Below are positions 25,853 through 35,256 of a stretch of DNA of 64,000 nucleotides, piece by piece. Numbering within the stretch: the stretch's first letter is position 1; every line of letters starts with the position of its first letter. The notes beneath the pieces were generated by a model, which searched no databases, was not told the DNA's origin, and saw only the letters and a program-made list of their open reading frames with translations. Made by a program: the position numbers and the translations under genes. This DNA comes from Cytobacillus sp. IB215665 (lineage in GTDB: Bacteria; Bacillota; Bacilli; Bacillales; SM2101). The stretch is taken from positions 1 through 64,000 of the forward strand of contig NZ_JAXBME010000008.1 in the NCBI RefSeq assembly GCF_033963835.1. Reading direction: 5' to 3'.

Positions 25853-26122
25853 CTATTCTTCTAATTGCTTCTCTTTTTTAATAAAACGGCTCATAATTAT
25901 AAATATCAGCCAACATATGATTACAATAATACCCGATAACATTCCTGTACCTAATATCACCCATCCACCAACTATTGTTAGCAAGAATAAATGAATTGCA
26001 AGTACAATATTTGCAATAATTAGAGGGTAGGTTAATCTTCTTCTCGTTTCAAAATTTTCAGAAATGAAATACAAACCAAGAACAAAAAGAATAATTGGCA
26101 GTGCATAAATGACAAACTCCAT
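25853..26122 (-). CDS. Small three-helix membrane protein
   Basis: 89 residues with membrane segments at about 4-22, 33-52 and 58-78, and a charged tail (SRFIKKEKQLEE). The frame is open to 26200, but GTTAGGAGGAGAAAT puts the start at ATG 26122. The family is not recognised. It lies between pgi and yugJ on the same strand, separated from both by several hundred bases, so it is probably monocistronic. The sequence does not suggest a function. Confidence 0.65.
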   Translation of the reverse strand: MEFVIYALPIILFVLGLYFISENFETRRRLTYPLIIANIVLAIHLFLLTIVGGWVILGTGMLSGIIVIICWLIFIIMSRFIKKEKQLEE

Positions 26123-26391
26123 ATTTCTCCTCCTAACACTTATGAGTATTTTTTTAAAATTTACAGCTATTTTTATAACAGTTAATTGCGCTCCTACCAT
26201 AGTTATTGTTTAAGAACATAACATTACAAATGCTCTAGTTGTATACATGTTTATGTCTTTTCCAACATTTAATGAGAGGAAAGCTAATTCTAATACCCTA
26301 ACTTCTTTAAATTTACCATTATATTGCCAAATACTATTAAGATAAGAAAGCTCAAATTCCCATAGAAGCATAAGGATCGTACAAAAATAAC

Positions 26392-26552
26392 GGCTCTTAT
26401 CGTAAACTTTGTCGTTTTTTACCTATATTTTAATAACTGATATGAAAGTATGATTGTTATTGTCTCTAGAGAAGAAAAAGATGCCACGTGAGTTAGCAAC
26501 ATACGTGAGGTTATATCTAAGACAAGCTGCAACAATTTATGCGAAAACAACC
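26392..26552. repeat. Dispersed inverted-end repeat (R8)
   Basis: One of the clearest copies: GGCTCTTATCGTAAACTTTG at the left, core AGAAAAAGATGCCACGTGAG at about 26471-26490, and CAACAATTTATGCGAAAACA then ACC at the right. It lies immediately after the yugJ terminator. The rest of the 504-base gap (26123-26626) has no gene. Confidence 0.8.
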
Positions 26553-26560
26553 AATATAAA

Positions 26561-26586
26561 AGACCAATTACAATTGTAATTGGTCT
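26561..26586 (-). terminator. yugJ terminator
   Basis: A perfect 26-base palindrome, AGACCAATTACAA with TTGTAATTGGTCT, followed on the minus strand by TTTATATTGG. Confidence 0.8.
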
Positions 26587-26626
26587 AAACTTATTTATTC
26601 TATTCATTGATTTTTTAGCAAATATA

Positions 26627-27790
26627 TTATAGTGACATTTTTAAAATGCTTAATACATCCTCTTTGTTTAGCTTTCTAAAATTACCAAAATCACCATAAA
26701 CAACAGTTTTTTCAGCCATTACTTCAAGGTTCGAGTCATCAATGTCATAATCCGCAAGTCGTGAAGGTGCGCCAATACTTGACCAGAATGCACTAAGTTT
26801 ATCAATGCCTTCCAATGCGATTTCACGATCACTCTTACCTTCTGGATTTACATCAAATACTCTTATCGCTAATTGTTTAAATCTACCTACATTTTCATCA
26901 AGGACATGCCTCATCCAGTTTGGAAATAAAATCGCTAAACCACCTGCATGTGGAATATCGTATACAGCTGATACAGCGTGCTCAATATTATGAGTTGCCC
27001 AATCTCCACGATAACCCATGCTTAACATACCATTTAAAGCAATCGTACCATTGTATAATATCGTTTCTCTATGCTCGTAGCTCTCTAAATCTTCAAGCAG
27101 GTTCGGAGCTGTATCGATGACAGTTTTTAGTACTGCTTCACACATTTGATCTTGCAATGGTGTATTTGAAACGTTATGAAAATATTGCTCAAATACATGA
27201 CTCATCATATCTACCATACCATAAATTGTTTGATCTCTAGGCACTGAAAATGTATTAGTCGGATCAAGAATGGAGAATTTAGGGAATACTAAAGGACTTC
27301 CCCAGCCATACTTTTCTTGAGTTTCCCAATTTGTTATTACAGAACCTGCGTTCATTTCTGACCCAGTTGCTGCAAGTGTTAACACAGTCCCTAATGGTAA
27401 TGCAGCTTCTGGAACTGCTTTTCTACTCATAAAATCCCATACATCTCCATCATATTTCGCACCTGCTGCAATAGCCTTTGAACAATCAATTACACTGCCG
27501 CCACCTACAGCTAATATGAATTCAATACCTTCATTCTTACAAATCTCCACACCTTTTCTTACTGTTGATACACGTGGATTCGGTTCAACCCCTGCTAATT
27601 CAACAAACTCAGCACCAATCTCTGAGAAAATTGCTGTAACTTTTTCATAAATACCGTTGCGCTTAATACTTCCCCCACCATAAACGAGCAGTACTTTTTT
27701 TCCATATTGAGGTATTTCTGTTTTCAATTGTTCTAATTGATCTTTACCAAAAATTAGTTTTGTTGGATTAAAAAACGTGAAATTATTCAT
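26627..27790 (-). CDS. yugJ: Iron-containing alcohol dehydrogenase (butanol-dehydrogenase type)
   Basis: 387 residues, same length as B. subtilis YugJ. The NAD(P) site is [20 protein letters not shown] near residue 90. The divalent-metal ligands are in [15 protein letters not shown] (Asp, His) and in [20 protein letters not shown] (two His). The enzyme reduces aldehydes such as butyraldehyde with NAD(P)H. GAAAGGAAGG seven bases before ATG 27790 selects [12 protein letters not shown] as the start; the frame extends to 27832. A near-Rex palindrome lies about 106 bases upstream, so redox control is conceivable. Confidence 0.9.
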   Translation of the reverse strand: MNNFTFFNPTKLIFGKDQLEQLKTEIPQYGKKVLLVYGGGSIKRNGIYEKVTAIFSEIGAEFVELAGVEPNPRVSTVRKGVEICKNEGIEFILAVGGGSVIDCSKAIAAGAKYDGDVWDFMSRKAVPEAALPLGTVLTLAATGSEMNAGSVITNWETQEKYGWGSPLVFPKFSILDPTNTFSVPRDQTIYGMVDMMSHVFEQYFHNVSNTPLQDQMCEAVLKTVIDTAPNLLEDLESYEHRETILYNGTIALNGMLSMGYRGDWATHNIEHAVSAVYDIPHAGGLAILFPNWMRHVLDENVGRFKQLAIRVFDVNPEGKSDREIALEGIDKLSAFWSSIGAPSRLADYDIDDSNLEVMAEKTVVYGDFGNFRKLNKEDVLSILKMSL

Positions 27791-27895
27791 AACATCCTTC
27801 CTTTCACTAACATTATGATTTAAGGAATACAAAATCGCAAGCTCCCTGCTCAGTCCATGACAAGGCTAATCGTCCGAGCGTTTCGAGAAAGTAAA

Positions 27896-27910
27896 GTGAA
27901 AGATTTTCAC
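27896..27910. promoter_or_regulatory. Palindrome resembling a Rex site with long spacer
   Basis: GTGAAAGATTTTCAC is a 15-base palindrome upstream of yugJ. The Rex half-sites GTGAA and TTCAC are exact, but the spacer is five bases instead of four, so binding is doubtful. The rest of the yugJ upstream region to 28020 shows nothing else. Confidence 0.3.
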
Positions 27911-28020
27911 TATAAAATATGCTAATCACTTCTGAAGTAATAGTGAAATGATCCCTACAGTTATACTTATCTTTTAAGAATACCTTATTCATAAACTTTG
28001 CAGGCATTGTTATTAATTTA

Positions 28021-28156
28021 AGTCTCTTTTCGTATACTTTGCTGCTAGTATTGTTAAATTAGAACGACAAGATAATATATTCGGTATCATCATATTGAGA
28101 AAAAAGGAAAGATGCTAACGACATCTATATATACAACGCATGTGCAAACAGTCAAT
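28021..28156. repeat. Dispersed inverted-end repeat (R9)
   Basis: Left end AGTCTCTTTTCGTATACTTT then GCTGCTAGTATTG, core GGAAAGATGCTAACGACA near 28106-28123, and right part CAACGCATGTGCAAACAGTC. It lies between yugJ and yuzA. Confidence 0.65.
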
Positions 28157-28238
28157 AAAAAAAATTAAAGATCATGAATATTTTTCCTTATATACGCCAA
28201 AATATATATTAATTAAGATAAAAAGGAGGCAGTATATT

Positions 28239-28472
28239 ATGGGTACTATGCAACGAATCGCACTTGTTTTTACTATTATTGGGGCTATAAATTGGGGGCT
28301 AATTGGATTTTTTCAATTCGACTTAGTTGGAGCAATCTTTAATGGGCAAGCTTCCGCTCTTTCAAGAATTATTTTTGGTATCGTTGGAATTGCAGGCCTC
28401 ATTAATTTAGGGATATTATTCAAGCCTTCTGAGGAATTTGGAACAAGTACCGAACCTAGAACGACTAGATGA
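28239..28472 (+). CDS. yuzA: DUF378 membrane protein YuzA
   Basis: 77 residues with two membrane helices. The DUF378 signature is clear: MQRIALVFTIIGAINWGLIG, FFQFDLVGAIF, and SRIIFGIVGIAGLINLGIL. It is a small Bacillus membrane protein of unknown function, next to yugJ and yugI in B. subtilis too. ATG 28239 follows AAAGGAGGCAG, which fixes the start against a longer frame from 28140. Confidence 0.87.
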   Translation: MGTMQRIALVFTIIGAINWGLIGFFQFDLVGAIFNGQASALSRIIFGIVGIAGLINLGILFKPSEEFGTSTEPRTTR

Positions 28473-28503
28473 TACACCTTATAACATGAAACATAGTTAA
28501 ATC

Positions 28504-28537
28504 AAAAAAATCGCCTTAAAAGGTAGGCGATTTTTTG
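28504..28537 (+). terminator. yuzA terminator
   Basis: AAAAAATCGCCT pairs with AGGCGATTTTTT, 30 bases after the yuzA stop. Confidence 0.88.
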
Positions 28538-28563
28538 ATATGACCTTAGCTATTTTTATGACT

Positions 28564-28597
28564 AAAGATCCCCATATAACTAATCGAGGGGATCTTT
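28564..28597 (-). terminator. yugI terminator
   Basis: AAAGATCCCC pairs with GGGGATCTTT around 14 bases, 60 bases beyond the yugI stop. Confidence 0.7.
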
Positions 28598-28656
28598 CAT
28601 CGAATGGATAGAGCTCCCACAAGATTCACAAATGCTCAAGTTTACTTATGCGGAGT

Positions 28657-29055
28657 TTATTTTTTTATTAAATCTTCGCGCTTAGACTGTTCAATCCATT
28701 CTTCAAGTTTCTCTTTTAAAGTATTAAAGCCTTGTTGTTCATCCATTTCTGTTACTGGCATTTGTATTTGACGTTTTTTAGGCTTTTTAGGTTTCTCAGT
28801 TTCAACAGGTGCCTCTTGCGTCGCACGGATAGATAATCCTATTTTACCTGCTGCCTCATCAATGGATAGAACTTTAACATTAACTTCGTCTCCAACCTTC
28901 ACATGGTCATTAATATCTTTTACATATCCGTGAGTAATTTCAGAGATATGAACTAACCCTTGTGTATTTTCATCTAGGGCAACAAACGCACCATAAGGTT
29001 GAACACCTGTAACTTTACCTACAACAACACTTCCAATTGCAAATTTTTCAGACAT
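28657..29055 (-). CDS. yugI: S1 RNA-binding-domain protein (general stress protein 13 family)
   Basis: 132 residues. Residues 1-75 are one S1 domain (GSVVVGKVTGVQPYGAFVAL, GLVHISEITHGYV, VGDEVNVKVLSIDEAAGKIG). The second half is a basic linker (TEKPKKPKKRQIQ) and a helical acidic end. In B. subtilis YugI is a ribosome-associated RNA-binding protein. It follows the conserved local order with yuzA and alaT. ATG 29055 is preceded by AGGAGTG. The 331-base gap upstream (29056-29386) is A/T-rich with no feature that I can support. Confidence 0.92.
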   Translation of the reverse strand: MSEKFAIGSVVVGKVTGVQPYGAFVALDENTQGLVHISEITHGYVKDINDHVKVGDEVNVKVLSIDEAAGKIGLSIRATQEAPVETEKPKKPKKRQIQMPVTEMDEQQGFNTLKEKLEEWIEQSKREDLIKK

Positions 29056-29386
29056 GAAAACACTCCTAAACCGATATTCTTATTTCGTTTATACGCAATT
29101 AAACATTATATCATAAACAATAAGTTACCTCAAAGCAAATTTTCTACCTATTTTTTATAATTTGCAATTTGGACTAAAAATATGAGCATAACAAAGAAAA
29201 CCATTTTAGACGTATTCTTCATCAATAACTAATATATTTTGTATTTACCTACTATATTGAAGCCTTTACACTCGTAAAAAATCACACCTACATTTAATCA
29301 CTAAATATTCATATTTATAGTGATTTTTTTACTTTCAATCATGGTAAAATATTTATAAGAAATGAATGTGCTAGGAGGGAGCTAAA

Positions 29387-29746
29387 TTGGGTACACTCGG
29401 ATCAAACATTAAAATGTACAGAATGCAAAAAAAGCTAAGCCAACGGGAATTGGCAATGAAGATTCGTGTCGGTACTGGTACGATTGAGAAATATGAATCT
29501 GGTGCACAACTCCCTGATACCCAAACAATACTAAAAATATCAACTGTACTAGATATCCCAGCACCAGAACTGTTAGAACAAATTTATCAAATAAATTCTG
29601 GGTTTGACGAAGAAATTGAGCACCTTATAAAAGAAGTTGGCACTGAAAAATCAAAGCTCATATTACGTAAGGCAAAAGAATTTAGCGAGGAAGATTTCTT
29701 AAAAGTGATGCAAATGCTTTATGATATAAAATATGAACAGAAATAA
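29387..29746 (+). CDS. XRE-family transcriptional regulator
   Basis: 119 residues. The first 65 are a Cro/CI helix-turn-helix (LGSNIKMYRMQKKLSQRELA, GTGTIEKYESGAQLPDTQTI). The rest is a helical tail (EEIEHLIKEVGTEKSKLILR) that may dimerise. The start is TTG at 29387, five bases after AGGAGGGAG. It is probably a DNA-binding repressor; target and ligand are unknown. A short GTGATTTTTTTAC region upstream has no clear operator. It converges on alaT. Confidence 0.85.
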   Translation: MGTLGSNIKMYRMQKKLSQRELAMKIRVGTGTIEKYESGAQLPDTQTILKISTVLDIPAPELLEQIYQINSGFDEEIEHLIKEVGTEKSKLILRKAKEFSEEDFLKVMQMLYDIKYEQK

Positions 29747-29955
29747 CAATAACAAAATGACTATAGATAATAACAGTACTTGAACACATACTACGGGTTA
29801 TTAGCTTGCACAAAATATATTCAGACAAAACCAATAATGGTTTTGTCTTTTTATTACGCTCTATTGGCAACCTTTGTTACAATTTGATATTAAATTAGGA
29901 AAACAACGATTGATAAGAAACAATTTTTCTAAAAATAACTATGCAGCCAGCCAAC

Positions 29956-31122
29956 TTAGCTATTCATAAAGCGATTAACTCGTTTGATTGCTTCTTGCAA
30001 TTGTTCCATTGATGAAGCATAAGAACACCGAATATGCCCTTCTCCGCTCTCACCAAACACATGTCCAGGTACAACAGCGACCTTTTCTTGTATCAATAAT
30101 TTTTCAGCAAATTGTTCAGAGGTCAACCCAGTACTTTTTATGGAAGGAAATGCATAAAATGCTCCCCCTGGTAGATGGCAATCAAGACCGATATCGACTA
30201 ATGATTGAACAAAATAGTTCCGACGACGTCTATAGCTTTTTTTCATTCCCTCAACATCCTGACGTCCATTTTTTAACGCTTCAATCGCACCATATTGAAC
30301 TGGTGTCGGAGCACACATCATAGAATACTGATGAATTTTGAGCATAGCCTGTAAAAGCTCAGCAGGAGCAGCAACATACCCTAATCGCCAGCCTGTCATT
30401 GCAAAACCTTTAGAAAAACCGTTTATTACAATCGTACGCTCTCTCATGCTATTTACATTTGCTATACTATAGTGCTGCTCATCGTAGGAAAGTTCAGAGT
30501 ATATTTCATCTGATATAACTACTAAATTGTATTGTTCAACAATTTCTGCTATAGCTTCTAGTTCTTCTTTTGTTAACACCGCTCCTGTAGGATTGTTTGG
30601 AGAGCAAATGATAATCGCTTTAGTTTTCTCAGATATCACTTTTTCAATATGCTCTGGCTTTAGCTTAAATTGATCAGTTTCCGTAGTTTGTATAGTGATA
30701 GGTGTACCACCAGCTAATGTAACTAATGGTGCATACGATACAAAACTCGGTTCAACAACAATCACTTCATCTCCTTGATTAACAATAGCTCTTAAAGCAA
30801 GATCAAGAGCTTGACTTGCCCCAACTGTAACAAGAATCTCTTGCTCAGCACTATACTGAAGCATATATTGGCTCTTTAAGTATGATGATATTTCCTGTCT
30901 CAGTTCAATTAACCCTGCATTAGCAGTATATGACGTATACCCTTGTTCTAATGATAGTATACACGCCTCACGTATACTCCAACCTGTCACAAAATCAGGT
31001 TCGCCAACCCCTAATGAAATAACCCCCTCCATACTAGCTGCTAGATCAAAAAAACGACGAATCCCAGATGGTTTTAAACTTAAAACTGTATCAGATAAAA
31101 ATGATCTTTCTGTATGAATCAT
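29956..31122 (-). CDS. alaT: Alanine/aromatic aminotransferase AlaT (YugH)
   Basis: 388 residues, class I/II PLP aminotransferase. Motifs: GVGEPDF, YTANAGLIELRQEI, SPNNPTGAV, DEIYSELSY, and the PLP lysine in NGFSKGFAMTGWRLGY. In B. subtilis the alaR-alaT operon makes alanine from pyruvate, AlaR being its activator. The start ATG overlaps the alaR stop (ATGA, four bases), so translation is coupled. The enzyme alone could also be read as an aromatic aminotransferase; the alaR context favours alanine. Confidence 0.88.
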   Translation of the reverse strand: MIHTERSFLSDTVLSLKPSGIRRFFDLAASMEGVISLGVGEPDFVTGWSIREACILSLEQGYTSYTANAGLIELRQEISSYLKSQYMLQYSAEQEILVTVGASQALDLALRAIVNQGDEVIVVEPSFVSYAPLVTLAGGTPITIQTTETDQFKLKPEHIEKVISEKTKAIIICSPNNPTGAVLTKEELEAIAEIVEQYNLVVISDEIYSELSYDEQHYSIANVNSMRERTIVINGFSKGFAMTGWRLGYVAAPAELLQAMLKIHQYSMMCAPTPVQYGAIEALKNGRQDVEGMKKSYRRRRNYFVQSLVDIGLDCHLPGGAFYAFPSIKSTGLTSEQFAEKLLIQEKVAVVPGHVFGESGEGHIRCSYASSMEQLQEAIKRVNRFMNS

Positions 31123-31619
31123 GGTGACACCACGATACGCTGATCTTTATCATCTTGATCGAACACTGTACCATCATGTTTATATTTTTTTAACATAAAA
31201 TGAGTTGTCGTTGAGATTACAGAATCAAGTGTAGACAACTTCTCAGAAACAAAATTTGCGACCTCTGGCATTGATCGACCTTCAATGACGACAGATAGAT
31301 CATACGCTCCACTCATTAGATAGACAGATTTTACTTCTGGATAACGATATATACGTTCAGCAACTTCGTCAAAACCAACTCCACGCTTAGGAGTTACTTT
31401 TACGTCGATCATTGCAGTTACATTTTCGAGACCGTTGACTTTATTCCAATCTATCATTGGAACATATTGGACAATAACTTTAGAATTTTCTAATTTTTCT
31501 ATACTTGCTTCAACTTCCTCTGTTGACAAAGAAACCATTTTTGCGATTGTTTCGGCAGGTAAACGACAATCAGCTTCTAGAATCTCAAGAATCTCAATTT
31601 CTTTTTGTGATAATTTCAC
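31119..31619 (-). CDS. alaR: Lrp/AsnC-family regulator AlaR (YugG)
   Basis: 166 residues: an N-terminal helix-turn-helix (KEIEILEILEADCRLPAETI, VSLSTEEVEASIEKLE) and a RAM/ACT ligand domain (VTAMIDVKVTPKRGVGFDEV, VKSVYLMSGAYDLSVVIEGR). In B. subtilis AlaR activates alaT. It is first in a two-gene operon. ATG 31619 follows GGAGGAGATATGCGTG. Confidence 0.88.
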   Translation of the reverse strand: MKLSQKEIEILEILEADCRLPAETIAKMVSLSTEEVEASIEKLENSKVIVQYVPMIDWNKVNGLENVTAMIDVKVTPKRGVGFDEVAERIYRYPEVKSVYLMSGAYDLSVVIEGRSMPEVANFVSEKLSTLDSVISTTTHFMLKKYKHDGTVFDQDDKDQRIVVSP

Positions 31620-31697
31620 GCATATCTCCTCCGCTTTTTTTACGTATACACTGTTAGAATTTCTTCTGTTAATTTATTTATTATAGCATTTCAGCAA

Positions 31698-33110
31698 TTA
31701 ATTCGTTAATACCGGAAATGTAATATGAACTTGAGTTCCTTCTCCTAATTTACTGTAGAATGATATATTTCCGTTATGGGCTACAACAATTTGTTTAACA
31801 ATAGCTAAGCCGAGGCCGGTACCTCCATCTTTGCGAGTACGTGCTTTATTAATACGATAAAACCTTTCACCTAATTGATTTAAATGCTTGTCATCCATTC
31901 CTATACCTGTATCTGAAATGATTAGCTCACATTGATTATTTTTTACTTTTTTTAACTGAACTGAAATATTTCCTCCTTTATTAGTATAATGCATAGCATT
32001 ATCTATAAGGTTATGAATAATTTGTTCAATACGATCTTCATCAGCATAAATAATAATTTCTGGATCCAGCATCATGTTAAGTGAAATTTCGCTTTCCAAC
32101 AAAATTTGTTCGTAAATTGCTAACGATTCTTCAATTGATTGTGAAAATACTAGTGGTACCTTTGTTAAGTTGTATACACTGCTCTCTAGCTTTGATAAGT
32201 CGAGTAAATCATGCACAAGTCGTTGCATTCGAGCAGCCTCACGATAAATCAATTTTAGATATCGTTGTACATCCTCCTGTTTTTTTACGACGCCATCAAC
32301 AATTGCTTCACTATAACCTTTTACATAGCTAATAGGTGTACGTAGCTCATGGGAAACATTGGCTAGAAATTCTTTCTTCCGCTCATCCTCTTTTGCAATA
32401 GCACTTGCCATATCGTTAAAAGCTTGTCCAAGCTTACCGATTTCGTCATTTGTTGATATTTTTACTCGTTCTGTATAATTCCCCTTAGACATGTGTTGGG
32501 CAGCTTGCTCAAGTTGCTTGAGCGGCTTAATCAGTTTAGCAATAATTTTTCTCCCAAGGAGAATGGATAAAATGACAAATAAAACAGCAACTGGAATCCA
32601 TAAATTAGTAATATCATTGATCATATCGGTAATATTCGCTAATGGAGTATATAAATAAATAATACCCTCCAGCCTATTTCCATCTAATAGAGGAATGATA
32701 ACACCTAAAATCTGATGTCCTAATCTTTGTTCATATCCTATTTTGGATACGTGTTCACCTCTTAATAGTCGCTCTCTATCTTCTTCATCAATATATGATT
32801 CATAATCAATATCAAACGGTAGACATGCACTTAATTCTCGAGGATTTGTTATTAGCAACACTTCAGGCTCAGACATTTGGTTGTACCAATTAATTTGGTC
32901 AAGTAATTGATCTGTTATTTCTCCACCATTATAATTTGTAGCAAGTTGAGAGCCTTCTTCTTGAAGCGTTCTTCTTACATTTTCAACATAGTATTTTTCA
33001 TAAAAATAATTTGATAATATATATGAAAAAAGAATTGTCCCAATAATGGCGAGACTAATAGTAATCCAAATTTTATGTGCTAATGTCAAATTTCTGATCA
33101 CTTTAAACAT
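31698..33110 (-). CDS. Membrane sensor histidine kinase
   Basis: 470 residues: membrane helix about 14-33, an extracytoplasmic sensor of about 130 residues, a second helix at about 168-190, HAMP, and HisKA with the phosphorylated histidine in FLANVSHELRTPISYVKGYS near residue 254. The ATPase has the N (HNLIDNAMHYT), G1 (DTGIGM) and G2 (GGTGLGLAIVKQIV) boxes. It is last in a three-gene operon after a propeller-type lipoprotein and its response regulator (four bases from the regulator stop). The stimulus is unknown; the lipoprotein is an obvious candidate input. I cannot assign a B. subtilis orthologue. Confidence 0.88.
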   Translation of the reverse strand: MFKVIRNLTLAHKIWITISLAIIGTILFSYILSNYFYEKYYVENVRRTLQEEGSQLATNYNGGEITDQLLDQINWYNQMSEPEVLLITNPRELSACLPFDIDYESYIDEEDRERLLRGEHVSKIGYEQRLGHQILGVIIPLLDGNRLEGIIYLYTPLANITDMINDITNLWIPVAVLFVILSILLGRKIIAKLIKPLKQLEQAAQHMSKGNYTERVKISTNDEIGKLGQAFNDMASAIAKEDERKKEFLANVSHELRTPISYVKGYSEAIVDGVVKKQEDVQRYLKLIYREAARMQRLVHDLLDLSKLESSVYNLTKVPLVFSQSIEESLAIYEQILLESEISLNMMLDPEIIIYADEDRIEQIIHNLIDNAMHYTNKGGNISVQLKKVKNNQCELIISDTGIGMDDKHLNQLGERFYRINKARTRKDGGTGLGLAIVKQIVVAHNGNISFYSKLGEGTQVHITFPVLTN

Positions 33111-33114
33111 CTTT

Positions 33115-33801
33115 TCACACCTCTAACTTATAACCAATACCCCATACAGTTGTAATCGAATCTCCAAACCCACCCAACTTTATCCTAAGCGTTTTAATAT
33201 GAGTATCGACTGTTCTTACACCACCCTTATAATCAAAGCCCCAAACCCCTTCTAATAATTGCTCTCTACTCAATGCTTGACCTAGATGTTTACAAAAGAA
33301 TAACAATAAATCAAACTCTTTAAGTGTTAACCCAATAGAGCTGCCATTTACTCGCACTTTACGACCTTTTTCATTAATTTCTAATGATCCATATTTAACA
33401 AATAAACCCTCGTCATTATGCCTGCCTTGATTTGTTCGACGTAAAACTGCATCTATACGGGCAATTAATTCACTAGGACTAAAGGGCTTTACAATATAAT
33501 CATCTGCCCCCATTTTCAAACCGTATACACGATCCCACTCGTCACCTCTAGCAGTTAAAAAAATAATCGGTATGTTTGAGGTTTGACGTAGCTTCTCGCA
33601 AAATGTAAAGCCATCGATATCAGGCATCATCACATCAAGAATAATGATATCAATATTGGTTTTATCGAGTATGTTAAATGCATCATTACCATCAGATGCA
33701 TGATATGTTTCAAAATTATCGCGCTCAACATACATCTGAATAAGGTTTCTCATATCCTCTTCATCATCAACGATCATTACTTTCTTCTTCTCAGTCATCA
33801 T
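33115..33801 (-). CDS. OmpR-family response regulator
   Basis: 228 residues. The receiver domain (MIVDDEEDMRNLIQMYVERD) has the phospho-accepting Asp in IDIIILDVMMPD near residue 57, and Thr/Lys in FLTARGD and YIVKPFSPSE. The C-terminal winged helix (LTLKEFDLLLFFCKH, VDTHIKTLRIKLGG, TVWGIGYKLEV) binds DNA. It overlaps the lipoprotein gene by four bases and precedes the kinase, so the three are co-translated. Confidence 0.92.
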   Translation of the reverse strand: MMTEKKKVMIVDDEEDMRNLIQMYVERDNFETYHASDGNDAFNILDKTNIDIIILDVMMPDIDGFTFCEKLRQTSNIPIIFLTARGDEWDRVYGLKMGADDYIVKPFSPSELIARIDAVLRRTNQGRHNDEGLFVKYGSLEINEKGRKVRVNGSSIGLTLKEFDLLLFFCKHLGQALSREQLLEGVWGFDYKGGVRTVDTHIKTLRIKLGGFGDSITTVWGIGYKLEV

Positions 33802-34784
33802 CGTTCACCTTCTCTTTTAATTAATTGAAATGGCCCTTTGCCCACTTGGATAACGCTTGTTATGTCCATTGTTTTTTGGTCAATAACATACACCTCATCA
33901 CTATCATAGCTCGTGATAAAAAGCTCATCATTCATTGAAACCATTTCAACAGGATTCACACCTACATTAATTGCTGATATCTCTTCATATGTACTTGGAT
34001 TGAATTTGCGAATCATGCTTGATCCATGACTGAGAACAAAAATCCCTTCTTTTGTTTCGGAGAAAAATATTGGCATTGTTGGAGCGGCAATTTCCTCCTT
34101 CAGTTTTCCTGATTCTAATGAAAACACGCTAATATTCGTCTCAATTTTATTCGCATTACCATGCCCCCCTAGCCACAGTTCTTTATCCGCTTCTCGTAAT
34201 AGTCCTCCTGTAGGCAAAGTATTTATGTTAAACGTATCGATAACCACATTATTAATAGCATCTATTACGGATAAACTTGTATCATCTATATTAACGACAT
34301 ATATTCTTTCTCCATCATTTGATTCAAACATACTAAATGGACGCTTCCCAACTTCTATTTCAGTTAGCTCCTCACCAGTTAGAGAAAATTTTCGGATAGA
34401 ATTTCTATTTTGATCAACAAGGTAAATACTGCTTTTATCAGAGGTAAGAACTCCATTTACAATTCCTGCTCCAGTTTTCCAGGGGGTTAATTCTTTCCCT
34501 GTGGATAATTCATACAAATAAACACTTTCTTCATTCTTCCCATATAACATTAGTGTATCTTGATCAGGGAACATCAACCCTCCAGTAACTGCTCTATTTA
34601 TTTCCCAAGACACCGTCTGCTCCTTATTAGAAACATCTATAAAAGATAGACTTGCATCCTTTATATTTACTGATACCACAGAGGATTGATGAAGATTAAT
34701 TGGCTCGAATTGTTGTGTATTACTGCATCCTACAAGTAAAATGAATAGCATAACAGTAAGCATCAATATTTTTTGTTGAAACAT
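33798..34784 (-). CDS. Lipoprotein with beta-propeller (YVTN-like) repeats
   Basis: 328 residues. ATG 34784 (MFQQKILMLTVMLF) is placed by ATAGGAGTGAAAAAT; the frame is open to 34814. The lipobox LLVGC gives a lipid-anchored cysteine, so it faces the cell-wall side. The mature part is made of about seven repeats such as GERIYVVNIDDTSLSVIDAI, DELFITSYDSDEVYVIDQKT and NVGVNPVEMVS, a YVTN/NHL-type propeller. Being first in an operon with a response regulator and kinase suggests it binds the signal or modulates the kinase sensor domain. That link is inference. Confidence 0.82.
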   Translation of the reverse strand: MFQQKILMLTVMLFILLVGCSNTQQFEPINLHQSSVVSVNIKDASLSFIDVSNKEQTVSWEINRAVTGGLMFPDQDTLMLYGKNEESVYLYELSTGKELTPWKTGAGIVNGVLTSDKSSIYLVDQNRNSIRKFSLTGEELTEIEVGKRPFSMFESNDGERIYVVNIDDTSLSVIDAINNVVIDTFNINTLPTGGLLREADKELWLGGHGNANKIETNISVFSLESGKLKEEIAAPTMPIFFSETKEGIFVLSHGSSMIRKFNPSTYEEISAINVGVNPVEMVSMNDELFITSYDSDEVYVIDQKTMDITSVIQVGKGPFQLIKREGER

Positions 34785-35032
34785 ATTTTTCACTCCTATA
34801 AAGGGTTCAAACAATGAATCTTAGTTTGTATAATGAGTTATAGGTGGAATCTGTCAATCAGTCAGTAAGAATCCCACCTGCTATGTTCATATATACTTAA
34901 GCTAATAGTTGTTCTTGTAATCATTATACATTTAAATTGTGTTCAAACAGTGAAGTTCATCTGCTATTGTTTAAGCGAATGGTTAATGGTTCTTAGTTCA
35001 ACAACTAATTGATTTAATTAAGATGAGTCGTA

Positions 35033-35224
35033 GGCCTTTGAACCGTTGCATTAATATATACATGCTCTAAAAGCAAAGTAGTTGTTCGTACTTAGAAATT
35101 AAACTCATATATAATGCAAGTTCGTGGCTCCTTTTCTTCTTTACTACGATGACTAACATATAAAACAACCACTTTTTATGGTGCTAATATAGAAACAATA
35201 GCAAAGAGTTTACAAAGGAGCCTT
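35033..35224. repeat. Dispersed inverted-end repeat (R10)
   Basis: Reverse orientation: GGCCTTTGAACCGTTGCATT at the left, core AAGTTCGTGGCTCCTTTTCT near 35121-35140, and AATAGCAAAGAGTTTACAAA then GGAGCCTT at the right. It lies between the lipoprotein operon and patB, just before the patB ribosome-binding site. The rest of the 472-base gap shows no gene. Confidence 0.65.
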
Positions 35225-35256
35225 TGTAAAAAGAAGTATAATAAAAAGGGGTAGGT

